Of a DNA stretch of 64,000 bases, positions 23,755 through 33,748 are shown one piece after another (the stretch's first letter is position 1; each line of letters begins with the position of its first letter). The notes under the pieces were generated by a model. The model had not been told where the DNA came from. It was given only the letters and a program-made list of their open reading frames with translations, and did not search any database. Position numbers and translations under genes: made by a program. This stretch comes from Maribacter polysiphoniae (GTDB lineage Bacteria; Bacteroidota; Bacteroidia; Flavobacteriales; Flavobacteriaceae). The stretch is taken from positions 310,001 to 374,000 of the forward strand of contig NZ_QGGQ01000003.1 in assembly GCF_003148665.1 (NCBI RefSeq), given 5' to 3'.

Positions 23755-26700
23755 AATTCAATTCAGTAGAAATATCAGGTTTTAGGATTTATGACCGTCC
23801 AGAAGATGCCAACTTTAATTTTGTGACCGAAGATGGTGAAACTGCGGATTTTGTTTCGCTTTTTGCACCCAATGGTTTTGGCAAAACATCGTTTTATGAT
23901 GCCGTTGAGTGGGCTGTGACAGATTATGTGGGGCGATTCTGGGTCACAAAAAATACCGAGAAATCGCTTAGGACAATGCGACGTCTTACGTCTGGGCAAA
24001 TATCACTTTTTAAAAACCGGAATTCCACGAATGAGACTTGGGTAAAAATCCTTGACTCAGAGAATAATGTTTACAAAGAAAACCGCCTTAAAGTCGCTAA
24101 ACAACGTGCAAACGATGCCAGCTCTAATAGTAAGGATGATAAGAATTTTGCAAGAGTAATTCTTTCGCAAGAATGGATTGCAAGATTTTTAAAAGAGGCT
24201 GACGGACAGATTCGCTATAAAAAATTTATGGAAAGTAATCCAGGCCTCAGCGAGGTCGATTTGTACTACCAAAATGTCATTGCACTTTCGGGTGCTAATA
24301 ATAAAAAGATTGATGTTCTTGAAAAAGACATAAAAGAATTTAAGGGCAGGATTACGGAAACCTCTGATAAAGACTTGTTGGCTACCGTTAATAACCAAAT
24401 AGCTGTTATCAACAATTTTGAGTTCAATGAAAGACTTGATGTAATTGAGATTACGACTACCAAAAAGCAAGTAACAGATTTTCGGGATGCTCTAACGGAT
24501 AGAATTACAGACGATACCGAGTTTAAAAAATTAAAAAAATTACTGTCGCACATTCGATTGGCACAGAATGGCGATACCGATTTCCTTTCTCGTAAGCAGT
24601 ACTTTGAAGCTATAGAGAACTTGGCAAATACGGTTAAGCAACAAATTGTAATAAATGAAAATCTGCTGGATTTCAAAAAACTCGAAGCTACCGCTAATGA
24701 AATAAAGCAAAAGGAAAAATCAAAGGCTGAAATTTTGACACGGTTAAAAGCACTTGAAGTTATCCAGAATTTGATTCCCGCTTATAACGATACACTTTCA
24801 AAAATCACGTCGAAAAATGAGGTCAAAAACCAACATCAGGAAAAATTAAAGAAACTTCAAACCTATATTGAAGAGAGCAATAGGAAGGTCATAGAGGCTG
24901 AAAGTGCCAACAAGAGGTTTGAAAGGCAGCGTTTGAAAATCAATGAGCAATTAGCCAAAATCCCTGAACTTAAAAACAACCTTGAGTCGCTTGTAACTTC
25001 AATTAAGTCTTTAAAAGAAAAAATTGAGCCTCAGCACAAAAAAGTTTCTAAATCGCAAACTGCATATTCTAAGCTTGAGGAAGAGATTGATGAACTTGAA
25101 AAGGTTATCCAAGAATTTGATTTGGGTCAATATTCGGAAACAAGCCTTGGTAAGAATCAAGAACAGATAAAGAACCTGAAACAGCTTGAAACTTTGGAAG
25201 CACTAAGGTTGGGGTTTAAGAAAGAGTTAGAGTCAATACAAGAGAACATCGATTCGCAAGAATCACTCAATAAATCCCTTAATGAGTTTATTGCTTCTGG
25301 TCTTGCCATTGTGAACCAGCAGGAAACCGACACTTGCCCGCTCTGCGAACAAACCTATGATAATTATCAAGCTCTGGCAGATAGAATATTAAACAACAAT
25401 GCGCTTTCTACCTCTATAAAAACCTTACTGGATGAGCGCTCAAAAAAACAATCGGAAATAAATGAAAATGTAGGTACAGCAGATAAGCTATACGAAAACA
25501 TCAAGCAGTTTTACGTAAATAAGTTGGCCGATTTACAAAATCGACTAAAACGTGCTGAAGAAACAAAGGAAAGTGAAGAACGTGTTCTCGATGAGCTAAC
25601 AAAGCATCTAAATGCAGAAAATGAGAGGCTTCTCGACTTAAAATCAAATTTTCAAGATGAATCCATAGATGCCTACCAGAAAAAGCTTAAAGCAGAAATA
25701 GAGGTTGTACAGACTTCCAAAGCATCTGGTGAAGAACAAATCAAAAAAACCAAAGAAGCACATCAAAAATTAGAATCTGAGAAGATTGAACTTTCAGAGA
25801 AGATAGAACTATTGAATTCCGAAATCAATGATTTAGCAAATGATAAAGATTATAATGAAGTTGCCCAGTGGTTGGATATCAACGACCAGGGTGAAGAACA
25901 AATAATTGATTTTGTTAGTGCCAAGATCCAAAAAACCAAGGATGAATCCAAAGAGTTAGATGAAGCTCTTTCAACTCTAAAAAAAGAGATAAAAACGCTC
26001 GATGAAAAACTCAAAAAACTTAACGAAGAACAACTCAAGGAAAATTTAAATGAAGTAGAGAAAAAACTTCAGGATTTGGAATCCCGTGTTGGGGCTTATC
26101 AAAACCATCTTGAAGATAATCTTCTAATAAAAACAAGTAGCCTAACGAATGAAACGCTCAATAGTTCCCTAAAAACCCAGGAAACTGAAACAAAAGAAAA
26201 GATAAGCCAGCACGAGCAATACGTAATCGAGGTAAATAAACTTAAAGGCTACTCTGAAAACATTCTGCCATATTTACAATCCGAGCAGGCAAAATTAGAT
26301 TTGGCCAATACACAAAAGGAACTGAAATTTTTGCACGATAATGTGCGCAAATCTCTAAATGCTGAAATTGAGAAAACCAAAAATCATTTGGACCAAAGAA
26401 TTAAGGACTTCTTTTACGAAGATTTAATCAATGAAATTTACGGGAAGATTGACCCTCACCCAACGTTCAAAAATGTTAAGTTTATCGCAACTTTTAGTGG
26501 TGATAGCCCAAGTCTCGATGTTTACGTGAAAGGTGGGACAGAAGAGAATGATGAAAATAGTCTTATCCCGAATTTATATTTCAGTTCAGCCCAGATAAAT
26601 ATTTTGAGTCTTAGCATCTTTCTGGCTTCTGCACTTAATTCAAAAACTTATGACTGTATATTTATCGATGACCCAATTCAATCTATGGATAGCATAAATG

Positions 26701-26906
26701 TACTTTCTACCATAGACTTATTGAGAAGTATTGTTGTAAATAATAAAAAGCAAATCATTCTCTCTACACACGATGAGAATTTTCACAATCTTTTAAAAAT
26801 GAAAATTCCTTCTAAACTTTTTAAGTCAAAGTTTTTGGAACTCGAAAGTTTTGGAAAGTTAAAATCAACCCAATTGGGTAATGAACCTCTATACTCAAAG
26901 GCCTGA
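23751..26906 (+). CDS. SMC/Rad50-like ABC ATPase (LmuB-like sensor) of the Lamassu/ABC-3C system
   Basis: 1051 residues. The N-terminal ATPase half has Walker A APNGFGKTSF (P40 to F48). Long coiled coils (about 170-500 and 560-850) flank a zinc hook with CPLC (C529 and C532). The C-terminal half has a degenerate signature (FSSAQINILSLS) and Walker B CIFIDDPIQSMD (about 968-979), then the H-loop STHDENF. This is the Rad50-type layout used in Lamassu to sense foreign DNA ends or replication intermediates and then switch on the effectors. It is the last gene of the operon; its start overlaps the middle component by ATGA. Confidence 0.88.
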   Translation: MKFNSVEISGFRIYDRPEDANFNFVTEDGETADFVSLFAPNGFGKTSFYDAVEWAVTDYVGRFWVTKNTEKSLRTMRRLTSGQISLFKNRNSTNETWVKILDSENNVYKENRLKVAKQRANDASSNSKDDKNFARVILSQEWIARFLKEADGQIRYKKFMESNPGLSEVDLYYQNVIALSGANNKKIDVLEKDIKEFKGRITETSDKDLLATVNNQIAVINNFEFNERLDVIEITTTKKQVTDFRDALTDRITDDTEFKKLKKLLSHIRLAQNGDTDFLSRKQYFEAIENLANTVKQQIVINENLLDFKKLEATANEIKQKEKSKAEILTRLKALEVIQNLIPAYNDTLSKITSKNEVKNQHQEKLKKLQTYIEESNRKVIEAESANKRFERQRLKINEQLAKIPELKNNLESLVTSIKSLKEKIEPQHKKVSKSQTAYSKLEEEIDELEKVIQEFDLGQYSETSLGKNQEQIKNLKQLETLEALRLGFKKELESIQENIDSQESLNKSLNEFIASGLAIVNQQETDTCPLCEQTYDNYQALADRILNNNALSTSIKTLLDERSKKQSEINENVGTADKLYENIKQFYVNKLADLQNRLKRAEETKESEERVLDELTKHLNAENERLLDLKSNFQDESIDAYQKKLKAEIEVVQTSKASGEEQIKKTKEAHQKLESEKIELSEKIELLNSEINDLANDKDYNEVAQWLDINDQGEEQIIDFVSAKIQKTKDESKELDEALSTLKKEIKTLDEKLKKLNEEQLKENLNEVEKKLQDLESRVGAYQNHLEDNLLIKTSSLTNETLNSSLKTQETETKEKISQHEQYVIEVNKLKGYSENILPYLQSEQAKLDLANTQKELKFLHDNVRKSLNAEIEKTKNHLDQRIKDFFYEDLINEIYGKIDPHPTFKNVKFIATFSGDSPSLDVYVKGGTEENDENSLIPNLYFSSAQINILSLSIFLASALNSKTYDCIFIDDPIQSMDSINVLSTIDLLRSIVVNNKKQIILSTHDENFHNLLKMKIPSKLFKSKFLELESFGKLKSTQLGNEPLYSKA

Positions 26907-27040
26907 AGCATTGTCGTGATTATAAGTTCACTTGGGAATGACTATAAATGTACTTGTACCTGTTTTTTGTATTTTAAGAGCAGTCTTGTAAAATTAGAGC
27001 TCTTTCTTATACTTTTATCCAAAGCGTATATTAATAAAAT

Positions 27041-30000
27041 ATGGGAGCTACTTCGGCATTAAAAGGATACAGGACACAATTTCTATACTCACTATACAGA
27101 ATACTTGTCGACTATGATAAGGGCTACGTTTTTCGAATCGAAGGGGGGTATGAAGATATTGACATACTAGACAACCAAAGAGAATATGTGGAGTCTGTCC
27201 AAATAAAAAATAAAAGCGGAAACTTAAGTTTTTCTGATTTGTTTACAGCGAGTGATTCGTTTTTCAAACGAGCATCTAAGTTATCGGCTAAGAGTAATGG
27301 CGTAAAAATTAAGATTGTCTCCTTCGGAAGCGTAAGTGAAGAATTGAAGAATGATAAAATTCTTGCAAAAAAATTAAAGAAGAAGAGATTTAAGGATGAA
27401 ACTATCAAGAGAATACTTGATACCTATCAACTACCAGAATTAGTAAATGAAGAGCATTTAACCTCTCAGGTTTTACAACGTTTAAAAGAGTTCAATGTTT
27501 TTACCGACCCTAGTATTGCTTTAGAACTTTTATTATTTTGGATTTACCGTTCTGGCGAAAATCAAAGGGATATCCTGGGTAAGGATTTTGTAAGTAATCT
27601 AAATAGAATTGGCCAATTTATAAGTGAACAAAAATCTTTTCAAAATCAATTTGGTAAATCCATACATCCAATTACCCTAAAAAATCTTTTAGATGAAGAT
27701 GTCCAAACTCTGAAGAAGACATTTTACTATGGGATTTCTGCTAAATATGAGCATATTCTTGCTGATTTGGATGTAGTTCGGGAAGAACAATTGGACTTGA
27801 TAAAAATTGCATTTCATAGGAGTAATATTGTTTTTATACACGGAGCTTCAGGTCAAGGAAAAAGTACATTAGCCTATAGATACATACATGATTATTTAGA
27901 ATCAAATGCTGTATACGAGCTTAGACTTTCCAAGAACGAAAACGAGGTTTATCAGACTTTGAATACTCTTGAGGCAATGAGTAAAGGGTTAAACTTCCCC
28001 ATTACTGTCTATATTGATGTAGAACCTCAAAACAACAATTGGAACAGCATTTTAAGAGAGCTTTCAAATAAAGAAAACGTCAACTTTTTAATCACAATCC
28101 GCCAAGAAGATTGGAATAGGGTGGTCTTAGGCGAGGACTATGAATTCCAGGACATTGAACTGGTTTTTAACAGAAACGAAGCCAAGGTGATATATGATTC
28201 TCTTTCCTCGTATCGGACTGATTTGAAGTTTACCGATTTTGAAGACTCCTGGCTAGAATTTGGGATGGGCGAAATGTTGTTGGAATACGTTTATCTAATT
28301 AATGAAGGAGATACACTAAGAATTAGGTTAGACAATCAAGTACGTCGGCTGGAGAAAGAGAAAAAGGTTGATGAACTAAAGATTTTAAAATATGTGTGCA
28401 TTGCTGATACGTATGGCGCTAAACTTGACTATCTAGAGCTTCTGAAATTTCTAAAAATAGATAGAACCCTTTCCAATTCATACGTGCAATTGTTGGAAAA
28501 GGAATATCTATTAAAATACTCAAGAAACAAGAAATTTCTAACCGGTCTGCACCCAATCCGATCTAAGCTTTTGTACGATATTTTAATTGAAAATAATGAT
28601 TTCGATGATAAAAACCAGTATATCAGTAATTTATTGAATATAATTGACGAAGATGATTTGCATAAGTTCTTATTGAATAGTTACATGAATGGCTATGCGG
28701 TTGAAGATTCCATACAATGGCTAAGTATAATTGATTTCAAATCCTGGGCGGGATTCCTTAATTCTTTTAACTCTTTATTATGGAAAGGAGCTCATGATTA
28801 TACTTTGATTACAAACCAAGAGGTATTCGAAGATGCATATACACTTTTGAAAGGTGCTTGGTGGATATTTGTTTTTGTGGATTTCACTGAGATGCTGACA
28901 TCAAAATCCCAACTTGATTTGCTTGATATTCTCCACAAGAATCATGAAGGCCCTAATAAAAGGAAGGCACAAATAGAGAGGTTAACCGCGCGACTAACAC
29001 CAAAAGATGAGGTTTTTAAGTATTGTAACTCTTGGCTGCAAAATTACAGTCAAATTGACATAACGCCGACGGAAGTGGATGATTATAAAAATCTCGGTGA
29101 GTTATTGTTTTGGCTCGGGCATCTAAAACTACAAACTACCATACCACTTAAGGAAAATGACTTACTAGAATTTTTTGAACGTGGGACAGTAGATATAGAG
29201 ATTAAATCTTTATTCCTTTTAGGTTTAAAATCATATAACTATTTCATTGATAAAGTGGAATTAAAGATTAAAATAGAGGAAATCTTCATAGCCAATTTCC
29301 GAAAACTCTTTAACATTCCATTTTTTACTGATAATGGGAAAGAAATATCGTCTAAATTCTTTTTTGACTTAACAACAGCTTATCATGATAATAAGCTGGA
29401 AAACAAACAATTTTCAGACGGCGGGATAATTGATGTTGATTTTGAAAACCTAATTGATTCTTCAAACATATTTCATGAAAGTACAACTAGGATATTAAAT
29501 ATGTTGAGACAAGCTTTTCCAGATAGAAATAAGTTTCAAATTAATGGAATTGGTTACAACCCTACGGGTATGGTTTCAGACCATGATCCTACCTCAAAAA
29601 ACATTTCCATCGAAAATTTACCCCTTCATTTTCTTACCGGGTTAAATCGTTTGATTATCAATTTTGTTGATTATCAATACAGAACGGAGAATTGGGAAGA
29701 ATACATAGAGAAAATACTTGATGACAGAAGAATACATTACAATGCTTTATTAGAGTTCAGAAAGGGCATTGTTATGTACTTTAAAAACGAAAATAATGGT
29801 CTTAAGTTCTTAATAGAAAATGAATCTTTAATAAAGCAGCCATTATCAGAAGTGGAAAATCAAAAACTGCCAAAAAGTGTTGCGGATAAGTGGTGTTATT
29901 TAGGTGACGACATAAAAAAGAAAGAAGACTACAAAAACGTCAAGGTTGCGTACAGTGCTTTTAAATATAGAAATTTCACCTCAATAAAAAGGGACTTTTT

Positions 30001-31183
30001 TACTAGTATAAGCAACTATATTAATCGTTCTTATGAGGAAATTTCAAATTCGTTAAAAAGACTTAATGGCAAAGGTGCAGAAATAGAAAACGAAAACCTG
30101 CGAAACTTAACCGAAGTTATTTTGAGTGATTCTTTCAAAAACCAAGTAGCTTTTCAAGAAGAACTTGCCGACAAGTTTGAAAAGTACTATGACTCAAAAG
30201 AATTGCTAACTCTTGCAGAAAAGGAGAAGAATTTGTTATTAACTCATATAACCATTTGGAAAGCATTTCTTTATTCTCCCCATAGATACCAACCAAGTAT
30301 TTTGAAATCAGCTCGATTGAGATTTGAAAAAACTATTTTGGATTTAAGAAAACGAATATTGAAAGAGACTAGGAATCACTTTTCAGGTTCGAATCTTTAC
30401 GGCGAACTGATTACAGACACTGATAACAAAAATTTAATCTTTTTGTTGAACGTAACTATTGAAAATTCAATGGATGCGGTTTGGTCCTTCGTCGATTTGA
30501 TTTTAACAATCTTCGGTTCAACCCATCATTCATCTTTGAAAAACCTAATTTTATCCCTGAAATTTGAGACTGTAACTCTTGTTCAGCTAGTCGACGGTAA
30601 ACCGATCCATGACAAGTTTTTTGAAGTTTCTACTTCAAAACTAAGTTATATTCAAACCAAAGTTAATGAGGGCTATGAGTTTACAAGCTTATTTGAAATA
30701 TTTAATATCCCAAAGGACACAAACAAAGAATTTCTAAGAGAAAAGGATATTTTCTTTTGGAACGATATAATACCGGAAATCAAACTATATGAGGAATGTT
30801 ATCAAACGATAGCTACTCTGCAATATTTAGATACACACCTAGAACAGATTAAATTAAGTTTTGAGAATGTTGATGAAATTGGTAACGGCATAGTTCAAAA
30901 TTATTTTAGCAACATTCAAAAGGGAGTCTTAACCGATGTTGGGCGTGAAATAGAGCTAAGGATTGATAAATTGAGCGATCATTTAATTAACAACGCCGAT
31001 AACGAATCCAAATTTGATTTTGAAGAATTAAAGTCAATTTGTAAAGACATAAATAAATTAACCAATGTAGATATGGCTCAATTTAGCCTATCAGACGTGC
31101 TTTCCAAGGTTCCAGAAATAGAAAAATTATATATGATTTTTGTTCAGGATAAAATTGACGAATTTAAAGATTTGTTGCCTTAG
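27041..31183 (+). CDS. Cap4-like (DUF4297) nuclease fused to a STAND-like P-loop ATPase with a large C-terminal sensor region
   Basis: 1380 residues. Residues 1 to about 110 resemble the Cap4/DUF4297 dsDNA endonuclease, a PD-(D/E)xK fold: GYRTQFLYSLYRIL with Q13, then E34 and ED39-I-D41, and VQIKNK with Q54 and K56. A P-loop ATPase follows: Walker A GASGQGKST (268-276), a Walker B-like strand ITVYIDVE (321-328) and an arginine in LITIRQEDW (R354). The last 900 residues are helical, without clear repeats, and probably detect a trigger. This layout recalls Avs/STAND defence proteins, in which target recognition drives oligomerisation and nuclease activation, but I cannot place it in a named subtype. 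It stands alone 134 nt after the Lamassu operon. Confidence 0.75.
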   Translation: MGATSALKGYRTQFLYSLYRILVDYDKGYVFRIEGGYEDIDILDNQREYVESVQIKNKSGNLSFSDLFTASDSFFKRASKLSAKSNGVKIKIVSFGSVSEELKNDKILAKKLKKKRFKDETIKRILDTYQLPELVNEEHLTSQVLQRLKEFNVFTDPSIALELLLFWIYRSGENQRDILGKDFVSNLNRIGQFISEQKSFQNQFGKSIHPITLKNLLDEDVQTLKKTFYYGISAKYEHILADLDVVREEQLDLIKIAFHRSNIVFIHGASGQGKSTLAYRYIHDYLESNAVYELRLSKNENEVYQTLNTLEAMSKGLNFPITVYIDVEPQNNNWNSILRELSNKENVNFLITIRQEDWNRVVLGEDYEFQDIELVFNRNEAKVIYDSLSSYRTDLKFTDFEDSWLEFGMGEMLLEYVYLINEGDTLRIRLDNQVRRLEKEKKVDELKILKYVCIADTYGAKLDYLELLKFLKIDRTLSNSYVQLLEKEYLLKYSRNKKFLTGLHPIRSKLLYDILIENNDFDDKNQYISNLLNIIDEDDLHKFLLNSYMNGYAVEDSIQWLSIIDFKSWAGFLNSFNSLLWKGAHDYTLITNQEVFEDAYTLLKGAWWIFVFVDFTEMLTSKSQLDLLDILHKNHEGPNKRKAQIERLTARLTPKDEVFKYCNSWLQNYSQIDITPTEVDDYKNLGELLFWLGHLKLQTTIPLKENDLLEFFERGTVDIEIKSLFLLGLKSYNYFIDKVELKIKIEEIFIANFRKLFNIPFFTDNGKEISSKFFFDLTTAYHDNKLENKQFSDGGIIDVDFENLIDSSNIFHESTTRILNMLRQAFPDRNKFQINGIGYNPTGMVSDHDPTSKNISIENLPLHFLTGLNRLIINFVDYQYRTENWEEYIEKILDDRRIHYNALLEFRKGIVMYFKNENNGLKFLIENESLIKQPLSEVENQKLPKSVADKWCYLGDDIKKKEDYKNVKVAYSAFKYRNFTSIKRDFFTSISNYINRSYEEISNSLKRLNGKGAEIENENLRNLTEVILSDSFKNQVAFQEELADKFEKYYDSKELLTLAEKEKNLLLTHITIWKAFLYSPHRYQPSILKSARLRFEKTILDLRKRILKETRNHFSGSNLYGELITDTDNKNLIFLLNVTIENSMDAVWSFVDLILTIFGSTHHSSLKNLILSLKFETVTLVQLVDGKPIHDKFFEVSTSKLSYIQTKVNEGYEFTSLFEIFNIPKDTNKEFLREKDIFFWNDIIPEIKLYEECYQTIATLQYLDTHLEQIKLSFENVDEIGNGIVQNYFSNIQKGVLTDVGREIELRIDKLSDHLINNADNESKFDFEELKSICKDINKLTNVDMAQFSLSDVLSKVPEIEKLYMIFVQDKIDEFKDLLP

Positions 31184-31302
31184 CACATTTAATATTTGGG
31201 AACTGGTGGTTATTTCGGAGTAATGGTGCCACCCATTTCGGTCAAATGGACTTATAATATCTACGCGACTTAGCACAATTATGGCACACGTTAGAGCATT
31301 AA

Positions 31303-31509
31303 CTAGGGTACAATTCTTTCATCGGTTATCAGCCTGCTTGAATAAATATTAAATTCTTTATAGAGTGCACCTTTTGGAAAAGTGTTTTGAATATAAATGT
31401 CCTTAAAGGTTTTCAAAGAGGTAGAAGCTTCTAATTTTAGAATAAATGGTTGTGTTAATTGATGATTTTTATGAATGAGCAGCGTAAATTGACTACGATG
31501 AATCGCCGG
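31303..31509 (-). pseudogene. Protein-like open frame continuing past the recombinase stop codon
   Basis: After the TAG that ends the tyrosine recombinase (31510-31512) the same frame stays open for 68 codons to a second TAG at 31303-31305. The translation is protein-like (for example FTLLIHKNHQLTQPFILK and GALYKEFNIYSSRL) but has no Met, so it is not an independent gene. It is either an extension removed by a premature stop in the recombinase or the tail of another gene truncated by insertion. The remaining 120 bases to the end of the ATPase gene hold nothing recognisable. Confidence 0.45.
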
Positions 31510-32700
31510 CTAACCAAACAATCGATTCATTTCTTCCGCTTCCTCTTTGTGATAGAAATCTTTTAAATAATGCTGGGTTGTTGATAATTTGGTATGACCC
31601 AATAGTTTAGAAATCATCAATATTCCAGTATTGGATTTTACCGCGAAATCTGCAAAAGAATGTTTGGCCATATGCATACTCACCCCTTTTTTAATGCCTG
31701 CTTTTTTACACGCAATTCTCAATGATCGGTTGGCAGCGTTGTTTGAAATATATAGTCGATGTTCAATTTCTTCGGCCGATTTGTCTTCCATACCATAGAG
31801 TGGAGGGAAGACGAACGTTTCATCCTTACCTTTGTATTTCTCTATTATATCGATTGCCTTAGGGGTAACTGGCAAAGTTCTTTTCGCACCGGCACGAGTT
31901 TTAGATTTTCCCATGGTGTAGACAATCTCATTCCCGATGATATTTTCCCATTTGAGTCGGCATACGTCGGAGAAGCGCATGCCGGCGGTAAAAAAAGAAA
32001 ATAAAAACATATCCCTAGCCTTAGACATCCCTTTGTGATGCGCTGGAATTTCTAAATCTGAAAGCTTTTTGATTTCATCGAATGTAAGGGATTCTTTCTC
32101 CGTATTCTCGGTAACAATTTGATAACCTTTTATTGGGTTTATTTTGATGATGCCAATGGCAACTGCCTTATTCAGAACCGCATATAGCGATTTAAAGTTG
32201 GAGGCAACTGTATTTACTTTGTTTCCTTTCTCAAGCATCCATTGTTCATAATCTTTAGCAAACTGAACTGATAAATCTGAAAATGAAACGTGATTTGCAA
32301 ACTCCTTCAACTTTTTTATATACTTCTGCTGGGTATTGGCCGTACGTATTTTTCCTTTTAGTCTGGCCTCATCCACTATCTGTTGATAGAAATCCAAGAA
32401 GGAACTGGAGTCGTACTTTTGGGCATTTTTGTAAAGGAAAAGAAGTCTTTTCGCTGAAATGCCCTCATTTTCATAATACAGTTTCTGAAGTGAAAGTAAA
32501 AGGGTGTTTAAACTGGTGTTTAATTTTTCCTCTATAGGATGACGCTTGATTTTTTTTCTTTTATCGTCCCATTGAGTTCTTCTAACGGAGATTCCTGAAT
32601 CTAAATATTGTACATCCCTATTAGAGGTCTCCATCTTGAGCCTTATCAATTGCGTGCCATTTTTCTTGACGTAAGAAGAAAGATAGAAATTAAGGTTCAT
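31510..32700 (-). CDS. Tyrosine recombinase / integrase with an altered HxxR box
   Basis: 396 residues from ATG 32700 (MNLNFYL); a TTG further upstream (32736) is unlikely. An arm/core-binding region (about 1-200) precedes the catalytic domain. Catalytic residues are Arg I in AGMRFSD, the His-x-x-Arg box read as HMAKHSFA (Lys in place of the usual Arg), LLGH, and the nucleophile in TTQHYLKD. The Lys is encoded AAA, one base from an Arg codon (AGA). This may impair or alter strand exchange. The gene lies at the boundary between the second defence block and the core gene yebC, so it probably brought that block in. Bacteroidota integrases of this kind often use tRNA or gene 3' ends. Confidence 0.88.
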   Translation of the reverse strand: MNLNFYLSSYVKKNGTQLIRLKMETSNRDVQYLDSGISVRRTQWDDKRKKIKRHPIEEKLNTSLNTLLLSLQKLYYENEGISAKRLLFLYKNAQKYDSSSFLDFYQQIVDEARLKGKIRTANTQQKYIKKLKEFANHVSFSDLSVQFAKDYEQWMLEKGNKVNTVASNFKSLYAVLNKAVAIGIIKINPIKGYQIVTENTEKESLTFDEIKKLSDLEIPAHHKGMSKARDMFLFSFFTAGMRFSDVCRLKWENIIGNEIVYTMGKSKTRAGAKRTLPVTPKAIDIIEKYKGKDETFVFPPLYGMEDKSAEEIEHRLYISNNAANRSLRIACKKAGIKKGVSMHMAKHSFADFAVKSNTGILMISKLLGHTKLSTTQHYLKDFYHKEEAEEMNRLFG

Positions 32701-32821
32701 TTTAATTAGTTCGATATTAGTTCGAAAACCAATCAAATATAAACAAAAATAAAGGAATATAAACTTTTTATGAGTTGTTGAAAAACAGTGTTATAGTAGT
32801 AGGTGTAAGGTTTAATGCTAC

Positions 32822-33532
32822 TTATTCCTGCATGGTATGATATACGTTTTGTACATCATCGTCCTCTTCAATTTTTTCCAGTAATTTTTCAACGTCGGCG
32901 ACTTCCTCTTCACTAAGTTTTTTAGTCACTTGAGGAATACGCTCAAATCCTGAGGATAAAATCTCTATTTCTTTGTGTTCCAGTTCTTTTTGAATGGCCC
33001 CGAAACTTTCAAAAGGCGCGTAGATCAAAATACCATCATCGTCGACGAAAACCTCTTCCGCACCAAAATCGATCATTTCAAGTTCAAGTTCCTCAGGGTC
33101 GATTCCTTCAGCATCTATTCTAAAATTGCAGGTATGGTCGAACATGAATTCAACAGAACCCGATGTACCTAGACTACCGTTGCATTTATTGAAATAACTA
33201 CGGATGTTAGCAACGGTCCTTGTATTGTTGTCCGTTGCCGTTTCAATCAATATGGCGATACCATGGGGGGCATACCCCTCGAAAAGTACCTCTTTATAAT
33301 CACCTAGACTTTTATCGGTGGCCCTTTTGATGGCCCTCTCGATATTGTCCTTGGGCATATTCACGGATTTGGCATTCTGTATAACCGCTCTAAGCCTTGA
33401 ATTGGAGTCAGGATCAGGGCCGCCTTCCTTTACGGCCATTACAATGTCTTTCCCGATACGTGTAAACGCCTTGGACATCGCGGACCATCTTTTCATTTTA
33501 CGTGCCTTCCTGAATTCAAAAGCTCTTCCCAT
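32822..33532 (-). CDS. yebC: YebC/PmpR-family translation or transcription regulator
   Basis: 236 residues, the usual length. It begins MGRAFEFRKARKMKRWSAMS and contains the family blocks GGPDPDSNSRLR, NMPKDNIERAIKRA and EGYAPHGIAILIE. YebC proteins are conserved, cytosolic; some bind promoters, and related proteins assist ribosomes at proline stretches. The acidic C-terminal segment ends in the family-typical DDVQNVYHTM. It is the first core gene after the accessory region, with its 3' end about 120 bp from the recombinase promoter region. Single-gene transcription is likely. Confidence 0.95.
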   Translation of the reverse strand: MGRAFEFRKARKMKRWSAMSKAFTRIGKDIVMAVKEGGPDPDSNSRLRAVIQNAKSVNMPKDNIERAIKRATDKSLGDYKEVLFEGYAPHGIAILIETATDNNTRTVANIRSYFNKCNGSLGTSGSVEFMFDHTCNFRIDAEGIDPEELELEMIDFGAEEVFVDDDGILIYAPFESFGAIQKELEHKEIEILSSGFERIPQVTKKLSEEEVADVEKLLEKIEEDDDVQNVYHTMQE

Positions 33533-33748
33533 AATTTGTGATGTATATTGTTAAACGGCTGTAAATTTAAGAAAATTTACAAAGTAATGGCCCATAATGC
33601 ATTCCAAGAATGACGGGAAGTACATGTTCTTTTCCATATTTTTAAAGGAGTCTTCTGAATTATGGTTTCAGTGATTTCAACGAGAGGTGAAAGTCCTTGT
33701 GCATCAGCCTGTTTCGTACAGGAGGAATCCCTTATTGCCCAACTGGCG

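Noticed and set aside
20403-32821. Copy of the tRNA-Leu 3' end as right attachment site of the second defence block
   Set aside because: No copy of the T-arm and acceptor sequence was found by eye near 31.2-31.5 kb or 32.7-32.8 kb, so the boundaries are left open.
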